Positions 6,249-10,407 of a stretch of DNA of 10,407 bases are shown here, piece after piece (the first letter of the stretch is position 1; each line of letters starts with the position of its first letter). Source of the stretch: Patescibacteria group bacterium (GTDB lineage Bacteria > Patescibacteriota > Minisyncoccia > UBA9983). The stretch spans positions 1 through 10,407 of the forward strand of contig JAHJXC010000080.1 of assembly GCA_018827845.1 (NCBI GenBank). The letters are read 5' to 3'. Both the position numbers and the translations under genes were made by a program. The notes under the pieces were generated by a model that did no database searches, was not told the origin of the DNA, and was given only the letters and a program-made list of their open reading frames with translations.

Positions 6249-7141
6249 TTTGTTAGTTTTTGAATCTGCGGTTCAAGATCCTTATTGCCTTTCAGGAAAT
6301 CATTGAAGGGCATTTCGTTTTTGCCTTCAGGTTTAATGCGTTTAATAATCAGTTTGCCATTTTTAATTTCTGATTTAGTAATAATAATTCTGATTTTTTT
6401 ATTGTCTTGCCCGCCAAAAGATTTGCATTTAGGCGGGTAAACAAAAAAATAAACGCCAGGCCAAGGCGTAAAAGCGCGAACTTTTCTATCAATAATCTCG
6501 GGTGAATCCCCGGTTTTTATCAATCCATCTTCTTTGGTGATTTTTTTAGTATAAGTTGCTTGACTGTGATCTTGTTCTTGTGGTTTAATTTCTTGTTTTA
6601 TCCATTTAGGCAAGGTTTCAATTAAAAGTTTTGCTCCCAATTCCGCCAGTTTTGCTTCTAGTTCTTTGTAGTAAAGATTTAAGATTTGAGATTTGAAATT
6701 TGAGATTGCAACTATTGGTCCTGCATCAACTTTTTCTGCCATCTTTATTATTGTAACTCCTGTTTTTTCTTCTCCGCTCAGAATGAAAGATTGAATAGGC
6801 GAGGGGCCGCGGAATTTCGGTAAAAGCGAAGGATGGATATTCAGCGCTCCATATTTTGGAATATTTAAAATTTCTTTGGGAATAATTTTTCCGTAATCAG
6901 CAACGATGAATAGAGAATAGAGAATAGAGAGTAGAGAGTAGTCAGTAATGGTTTTAATATTATTTTTTTGCGCCCAGAGTTTTACTGGCGGGGGAGTGAG
7001 AAGCATTTTTCTGCCTCTGGGTTTATCAGGCGTGGTGACAATTAACATCGGGTAAATATCGTTCTTATGAAGATAATCCAGAATCCTGGCCGCAAAATCT
7101 CCAGTGCCAAAGAAAACAAATTTTGTTTTATTGTTTTGCAT
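6245..7141 (-). CDS. fmt: Methionyl-tRNA formyltransferase with repeat-derived inserts
   Basis: The enzyme formylates Met-tRNAfMet with 10-formyl-tetrahydrofolate, allowing normal translation initiation. Residues 7-200 form the formyltransferase domain, with FFGTGDFAARIL near the start and the active-site set Asn101, His103 (NIHPSLLPKFRGPSPIQ) and Asp139 (EKVDAGP). The C-terminal OB-like tRNA-binding domain includes RKVRAFTPWPGVYF (219-232). The length (298) is slightly below the usual 305-315. The segment at 67-78 (DYSLLSILYSLF) replaces the usual helix before VxxYGKIIP, residues 145-156 (AISNFKSQILNL) and residues 235-244 (YPPKCKSFGG) also look foreign, and each coincides with a DNA repeat. 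The start overlaps the end of def by 14 bases, so translation is likely coupled. The active site is intact, so I expect a working enzyme. Confidence 0.93.
   Translation of the reverse strand: MQNNKTKFVFFGTGDFAARILDYLHKNDIYPMLIVTTPDKPRGRKMLLTPPPVKLWAQKNNIKTITDYSLLSILYSLFIVADYGKIIPKEILNIPKYGALNIHPSLLPKFRGPSPIQSFILSGEEKTGVTIIKMAEKVDAGPIVAISNFKSQILNLYYKELEAKLAELGAKLLIETLPKWIKQEIKPQEQDHSQATYTKKITKEDGLIKTGDSPEIIDRKVRAFTPWPGVYFFVYPPKCKSFGGQDNKKIRIIITKSEIKNGKLIIKRIKPEGKNEMPFNDFLKGNKDLEPQIQKLTN
6410..6437. repeat. Hairpin-like insert in fmt
   Basis: CCCGCC (6410-6415) and GGCGGG (6432-6437) enclose 16 bases, within which AAA/TTT can pair further after one mismatch. The stem is GC-rich against an AT-rich background, and encodes PPKCKSFGG in the C-terminal domain of Fmt. 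It may be a small palindromic insertion kept in frame, although a 6-bp GC stem alone is weak evidence. Confidence 0.4.
6674..6708. repeat. Five-copy 7-bp tandem repeat in fmt (second array)
   Basis: Five heptamers in a row: AAGATTT, AAGATTT, GAGATTT, GAAATTT, GAGATTG. On the coding strand this is the AAATCTC-type repeat, and it encodes ISNFKSQILNL (within residues 145-156 of Fmt). Because 7 is not a multiple of 3, gain or loss of one copy shifts the reading frame. Confidence 0.75.
6908..6942. repeat. Five-copy 7-bp tandem repeat in fmt (first array)
   Basis: Five heptamers in a row: GAATAGA three times, then GAGTAGA and GAGTAGT. On the coding strand it reads as TACTCTC/TATTCTC units and encodes DYSLLSILYSLF (residues 67-78). 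The array occupies the place where Fmt proteins normally have a helix ahead of the conserved YGKIIP segment, so it seems to have replaced original sequence rather than only lengthened it. Confidence 0.85.
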
Positions 7142-7625
7142 ATTTTTCTAAACGAATCGCTTTGTCAACGAATAATACGCCATCCAGGTGGTCCATTTCA
7201 TGCTGGATGATTTGGCTGAGTAGGCCGGAAACGCCACGGGTGAATTTTTTACCATTTTCATCATAGGCCTTTATGGTAAGTTTTTCTGATCGTTTGATAG
7301 TCCCATAGATTCCTTCTACGCTTAAACATCCTTCATGAACAACTAGTTTCTTTTTGGAAATTTTTTTAATAACAGGATTGATAAAAACCATTGGTGGCCG
7401 CAAAGGACCCTCCTTTGTAGAATGCAAAGGAGGGTCCTTTGCGATAAAAATCCTTACAGATTCTCCGATTTGCGGAGCAGCTAGAGCCACGCCATCCTTG
7501 CTTTGCGATAGCGCTTTTTTCATCAGCGTAATAATATTCTTGATCTTCTTGCTTCTAATTTCTTCCAACAGCACTTCTTGGGCTTTTTGCCTTAAAACTT
7601 TATTTTCTTTCTGTACTATTGCCAT
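7128..7625 (-). CDS. def: Peptide deformylase with palindrome-encoded loop
   Basis: A metalloenzyme that removes the formyl group from the N-terminal Met of new proteins at the ribosome. All three family motifs are present in 165 residues: GVALAAPQIG (45-54), EGCLS (98-102, metal ligand Cys100) and QHEMDH (141-146, ligands His142 and His146, catalytic Glu143). I chose the ATG at 7625, which gives the standard N-terminus; the frame extends upstream to 7736, but that part lies within priA. It begins 7 bases after the priA stop and ends 14 bases inside fmt, giving a priA-def-fmt operon. Residues 61-76 (IAKDPPLHSTKEGPLR) are longer than the usual short loop between the first motif and the INP strand, and are encoded by a perfect inverted repeat. 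The loop is away from the metal site, so activity is probably kept. Confidence 0.95.
   Translation of the reverse strand: MAIVQKENKVLRQKAQEVLLEEIRSKKIKNIITLMKKALSQSKDGVALAAPQIGESVRIFIAKDPPLHSTKEGPLRPPMVFINPVIKKISKKKLVVHEGCLSVEGIYGTIKRSEKLTIKAYDENGKKFTRGVSGLLSQIIQHEMDHLDGVLFVDKAIRLEKYAKQ
7399..7443. repeat. Perfect 19-bp inverted repeat inside def
   Basis: CGCAAAGGACCCTCCTTTG (7399-7417) and its exact reverse complement (7425-7443) enclose the 7-base spacer TAGAATG. The element is 45 bases, exactly 15 codons. Each arm is itself a palindrome, CAAAGGA-N3-TCCTTTG, so the unit occurs twice. It can fold as one long hairpin or two short ones. No Rho-independent U-run follows, and it lies inside an intact coding frame, so it is not a terminator. 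It resembles an in-frame palindromic element of the kind known from Rickettsia (RPE). Confidence 0.9.
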
Positions 7626-7632
7626 TTTTTTA

Positions 7633-9498
7633 TTATAGCAAAGATTCTGGATCAACGTTGATTTTCCAGTCCGGGGTGAGAGAGGAGAGGATATCGCGCA
7701 ATTCTTTATGCTGCTGAGGCCAGGTTTCAGGGTCAAGTTTAATAATGATATGCCAGATATGCTGGTTTTTTATTTTAGGAATAAAGGCTGAATAGGCAAG
7801 TGGTTCCCATTTTTCCAATTTTTTCGTCAAAACTTGAACCTCTCTTTTTATTGCCTCTTTATTTCTGCCTTCTTTGGTGATTTTGATAAAAGTTTTAAAT
7901 GGCGGATATTGGAAATGTTTTTTTGCTTCCAGTTCAGATTTGTAAAAACTGGAAACATTTCCTTTTACAACATCATCAAAAATTTTATGGTTTGCCAGGC
8001 GGGTTTGTATTAAAAAAGTCTTTTTGGCCAATGATCTTAATCTTAAGAGAATCTGGAAAATTTTTTCATTAATCCTAAAATCAGGAAGGGTGAAAAGAGC
8101 GTCTATAAAAACCACGGCTGTTTTCTCCACTGGTTTATTAATATAAGAAAAAATCATCTCTGTTCCTATAAGAATAGCGCCCGGGGTATTGAAAAATTTT
8201 TCAACAACTTGATCGCCGGATTTTTTTGTTTTTATTATATCACTGTCCATTCTGAACAGTTTTGCATTGGGGAATTTTTTTAAAATTTCCTCTGCCACTT
8301 TCTGGATTCCCACTCCTAAACTTTGCAGGTGCCAGCTCTGGCAATATGGGCATTGGTCAGGCACTATTGTTTCCGTAAGGCATTTATGGCATATCAGCTT
8401 GACCTTTCTGCTCGCAGGGTCTTTATGGATAACAAGGGGTGAATCGCATTTTTCGCAGAGAATCGGCCGCAGACAATCATTGCAGACAGTGATGGATGTA
8501 TAGCCGCGCCTGTTTATAAAAAGAATTATATGTTCATTTTTTTCAATCGCCTCTTTTAATATTTTTTCGAGCTCCAGACTTATAATTTGGAATTGGTTTT
8601 TTTTCATATCAACCAAAATTTGATCGGCCCCTGACAGAATTCTGTGCGAATTTGTCAGCCTGTTTCTATAAAAAGTTTCAGTTCTAATAATATTGTCTCC
8701 TAAAATAAGCCGCATCTTTAGTTTTGAGGCAATAATTTCCGCTGCCTTTCTTATATCCAGATACGGCCTTGCCTGAAGTTTATAAAAAGATGAGCCCTCG
8801 CGTTCAATAATCAAAGTGCCCAAATCATTTCTGGGAATAGATAAAAATGATCTTGTGGCAATTATTAAAAGAGGATGTTCTTCTTTCAGGACATAATTCC
8901 ATAACTCTCTGATTTTTTTGCCCGGCATCCCGGCATGGAGGGTTACGGTATATTTTTCAATGCCTTTTTTAATATCTGAAGATAGCATTTCGATGTCAAC
9001 AGCAGTGGGGACGCAGAAAAAAACAGAGTGGTTTTTGGCAAATTCTTCCCGGATGATGCTTTTGTAAGACTGGAGCCGGTCTTCTCTTGGCTGCTGGAAT
9101 AAAATAATCTCATAATGCCGGCGCTCAGTCCCGGGTGCTTCAGCGTAACTGCCAACAAAAGAATTGTTTCCCAAAACAGCTTGAGGCACAAAATCTTTTA
9201 TCACTGCTCCCAAAGGAGAAATAAAATAATCGGCTATTTCTCTGCATGCTTCTATGAATTCTGGTTTGAGAAAATTTTTTGATCCGATATCCTTTATAGC
9301 TTTTAAAGAAAATTCTAGCTTGCGTATGTCTGTTTTTATTTTTTTTATATCCTGAGAAGAAATTACCAGAGCCGGCACTGTTTTTTGGCGCACCGGAATC
9401 ATCACCAAGGTGCCTGGTTCAATATTTTTTGAAGTGAAATAAGAAAGTTCCTGTCGAAAGACCCCTTTTGTAATTGGGATAACGGTTGCCAGTTTCAT
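7633..9498 (-). CDS. priA: PriA-like primosomal protein N' with degenerate helicase motifs
   Basis: PriA recognises stalled forks and reloads the replisome. This 621-residue homologue keeps the N-terminal DNA-binding region (about 1-110) and the full zinc module with eight Cys (339, 342, 348, 351, 370, 373, 383, 386). It also keeps helicase-fold landmarks: LHAGMPGKKIRELW (188-200), ATRSFLSIP (214-222), GVGIQKVAEEILKKFPNAKLFRMDSD (395-420), ILIGTEMI (442-449) and LPDFR (471-475). The motor residues look lost. The Walker A GSGKT region reads QPREDRLQSYK (136-146), DEEH reads EREG (232-235), and the GRAGR arginine motif reads LRSLAKK (487-493). I infer a structural or DNA-binding role without ATP-driven unwinding. 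It begins 3 bases after the PEGA gene stop and ends 7 bases before def. No ribosome-binding site is seen at its ATG. Confidence 0.9.
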   Translation of the reverse strand: MKLATVIPITKGVFRQELSYFTSKNIEPGTLVMIPVRQKTVPALVISSQDIKKIKTDIRKLEFSLKAIKDIGSKNFLKPEFIEACREIADYFISPLGAVIKDFVPQAVLGNNSFVGSYAEAPGTERRHYEIILFQQPREDRLQSYKSIIREEFAKNHSVFFCVPTAVDIEMLSSDIKKGIEKYTVTLHAGMPGKKIRELWNYVLKEEHPLLIIATRSFLSIPRNDLGTLIIEREGSSFYKLQARPYLDIRKAAEIIASKLKMRLILGDNIIRTETFYRNRLTNSHRILSGADQILVDMKKNQFQIISLELEKILKEAIEKNEHIILFINRRGYTSITVCNDCLRPILCEKCDSPLVIHKDPASRKVKLICHKCLTETIVPDQCPYCQSWHLQSLGVGIQKVAEEILKKFPNAKLFRMDSDIIKTKKSGDQVVEKFFNTPGAILIGTEMIFSYINKPVEKTAVVFIDALFTLPDFRINEKIFQILLRLRSLAKKTFLIQTRLANHKIFDDVVKGNVSSFYKSELEAKKHFQYPPFKTFIKITKEGRNKEAIKREVQVLTKKLEKWEPLAYSAFIPKIKNQHIWHIIIKLDPETWPQQHKELRDILSSLTPDWKINVDPESLL

Positions 9499-9501
9499 TT
9501 T

Positions 9502-10305
9502 TTATTCAAGTTTTATTTCCATTAGAGTTTTTTCATCCAGGATATAAATTGAGGAATCATTTTTATATATTGTGAATATCGGCTCCTTTCCTTTATAAAT
9601 AGGCTGGAGCATTCTTCCGCCACTGTCGTCTATTTCAATAGCGAAAACGCCGTTCTGCACTGCCACAATAATGACATCGCGCCGGCCAGGGAGAAAGTCA
9701 GCGCTTCTGACAGGATATATGGAATCAAGCACTAAAACATTGTTTTTGCTCATATAGTATGGACGGCTGGATTCATCTTTTAGCCATTCAACCCAAACCT
9801 TATTTTCTTTCGGATTCCACCAGAGTCTTTGCCTGTCATGATTGGTAAATTTTTCTGTTATCGTTGAAGTTGCAGAAAGAGAAGCAAGGATTTCGTCGTA
9901 CTTTGAAACTTCTAAAGGAGAAAGGTCTTCCCGATGTAAAACTTTGCCTTCAGGGTCAAGCGGAAGAAGAAGGGCGCGCGCTTCTGACACCATTTGCTCT
10001 TTTATTTCAATCTCTTTTTTCCACGGCCAGCGGCCTTCTTTGGCAATTAGGATAGAATATGTTCCCGGTTTGAGATTTTGAAGAAAAAGTCCGGTTTGAA
10101 GAATATTAGTGGTTCTTTTTAGCTGGTTGTTTACAAAAATTTGGGATCCGGAAATGGGTGAGGAAACATAGAGACCGCCGGTTTTGGTCAGATGAAAACG
10201 GGAGTCCAAGCGGTAGCCGTTGGAATACATTAAAACCATTGGCATTATCACCAAAAATACCAGAATGCATAAAACCAATATAATCCTTCTTTTCCTTAAG
10301 GTCAT
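9502..10305 (-). CDS. Membrane-anchored PEGA-domain protein
   Basis: A 267-residue protein from the ATG at 10305. A basic N-terminus (RKRR) precedes one membrane segment (about 8-27), leaving the rest probably outside. Residues 43-112 form a PEGA domain, with GGLYVSSPISGSQIFVN, TGLFLQNLKPGTYSI and a paired Trp segment (EGRWPWKKEIEI). PEGA domains are surface modules linked to carbohydrate or S-layer contacts. The remainder (160-267) has short beta repeats (RLWWNPKENKVWVEW, RRDVIIVAVQNGVFAIEI, SSIYILDEKTLMEI) like blades of a partial beta-propeller. The frame remains open to the right edge, but that upstream part crosses a terminator and lacks the basic/hydrophobic start, so I rejected the longer form. 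It is the first gene of the operon with priA, def and fmt. The exact function is unknown. Confidence 0.85.
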   Translation of the reverse strand: MTLRKRRIILVLCILVFLVIMPMVLMYSNGYRLDSRFHLTKTGGLYVSSPISGSQIFVNNQLKRTTNILQTGLFLQNLKPGTYSILIAKEGRWPWKKEIEIKEQMVSEARALLLPLDPEGKVLHREDLSPLEVSKYDEILASLSATSTITEKFTNHDRQRLWWNPKENKVWVEWLKDESSRPYYMSKNNVLVLDSIYPVRSADFLPGRRDVIIVAVQNGVFAIEIDDSGGRMLQPIYKGKEPIFTIYKNDSSIYILDEKTLMEIKLE

Positions 10306-10353
10306 TACTATATATATTTGCAAAAATTTGAAGAAAAGTAAAGAAAAGAAAAA
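10306..10353 (-). promoter_or_regulatory. AT-rich promoter region of the PEGA-priA-def-fmt operon
   Basis: The only space for a promoter between the terminator and the ATG at 10305 is these 48 bases. The minus strand has TATATATAG a few bases before the ATG, which could be a -10 element for a leaderless or nearly leaderless mRNA. No good -35 and no Shine-Dalgarno are visible. Confidence 0.35.
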
Positions 10354-10374
10354 GGCCGGTGATTGCTCACCGGC
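10344..10374 (-). terminator. Intrinsic terminator of the gene at the right edge
   Basis: GCCGGTGA (10355-10362) pairs perfectly with TCACCGGC (10367-10374) around a 4-base loop. On the minus strand the stem is followed by C, then TTTTT, C and TTTT. The plus-strand side has no U-run. It separates the operon of the PEGA gene from whatever lies to the right. Confidence 0.85.
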
Positions 10375-10381
10375 ATTGCAT

Positions 10382-10407
10382 TTATTGTTTTTTGGGAAGT
10401 TCAAGAA
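10382..10407 (-). CDS. Possible 3' end of a further minus-strand gene
   Basis: One minus-strand frame enters from the right edge, reads LELPKKQ and stops with TAA at 10384-10382, only 7 bases before the terminator stem. The position of the stop relative to the terminator is the sole evidence; seven codons allow no functional call. Confidence 0.35.

Noticed and set aside
7626..7736. Longer def reading frame starting at 7736
   Set aside because: The extra residues overlap the end of priA in another frame and do not resemble a deformylase; the ATG at 7625 gives the family N-terminus.
9122..9148. Quasi-palindrome in priA encoding AEAPGTERR
   Set aside because: Only CGCT/AGCG and CCC/GGG pair, with unpaired bases between them; too weak to call an inserted element, although the residues look like an added loop.
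10306..10404. Longer PEGA-protein frame reaching 10404
   Set aside because: The extension runs through a strong terminator and puts extra residues before a normal basic-plus-hydrophobic membrane start.

Overview
The window looks like a chromosomal piece from a member of the Patescibacteria (Candidate Phyla Radiation), most likely Parcubacteria-like. The reasons are the AT-rich composition, very tight gene packing, a repetitive Asn/Thr/Gly-rich surface protein with DUF11-type domains, a PEGA-domain membrane protein next to priA, and compact versions of core genes that carry short repeat-derived inserts. All genes read with the standard bacterial code. The assignment rests on gene style and remembered families, not on a marker gene.

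Layout from left to right. (1) Bases 1-3804, plus strand: the 3' part of a large, membrane-anchored surface protein gene, whose frame is already open at base 1, followed 3 bases later by a secreted subtilisin-like protease with Ig-like, PKD and Cys-containing C-terminal domains. (2) Bases 3880-4740: a lone minus-strand gene for a multi-HTH, zinc-ribbon DNA-binding protein, with its own terminator and an upstream region bracketed by an inverted repeat. (3) Bases 4741-6248, plus strand: a tight cluster of a lysozyme/SLT-like wall hydrolase, ribosome hibernation factor (hpf) and protein-isoaspartate methyltransferase (pcm), preceded by a promoter-like sequence and a small hairpin. (4) Bases 6245-10305, minus strand: an operon reading PEGA protein, priA, def, fmt. 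Its last gene meets pcm tail-to-tail with a 4-base overlap. (5) The right edge holds an intrinsic terminator and probably the last codons of another minus-strand gene. There is no gene-free stretch longer than 300 bases.

How the genes work together: Fmt formylates the initiator Met-tRNA and Def later removes the formyl group from new proteins, while PriA normally restarts stalled replication forks; priA-def-fmt is a widespread bacterial neighbourhood. Hpf and Pcm both protect resting cells (idle ribosomes, aged proteins). The surface protein and protease form an envelope/secretion unit.

The most unusual content is in the minus-strand operon. def contains a perfect 19-bp inverted repeat inserted in frame, and fmt contains two separate five-copy 7-bp tandem arrays plus a hairpin-like insert. 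PriA keeps its eight zinc-binding cysteines but seems to have lost the Walker A, DEEH and GRAGR motor motifs. No CRISPR array, tRNA, rRNA or recognisable transposase was seen.
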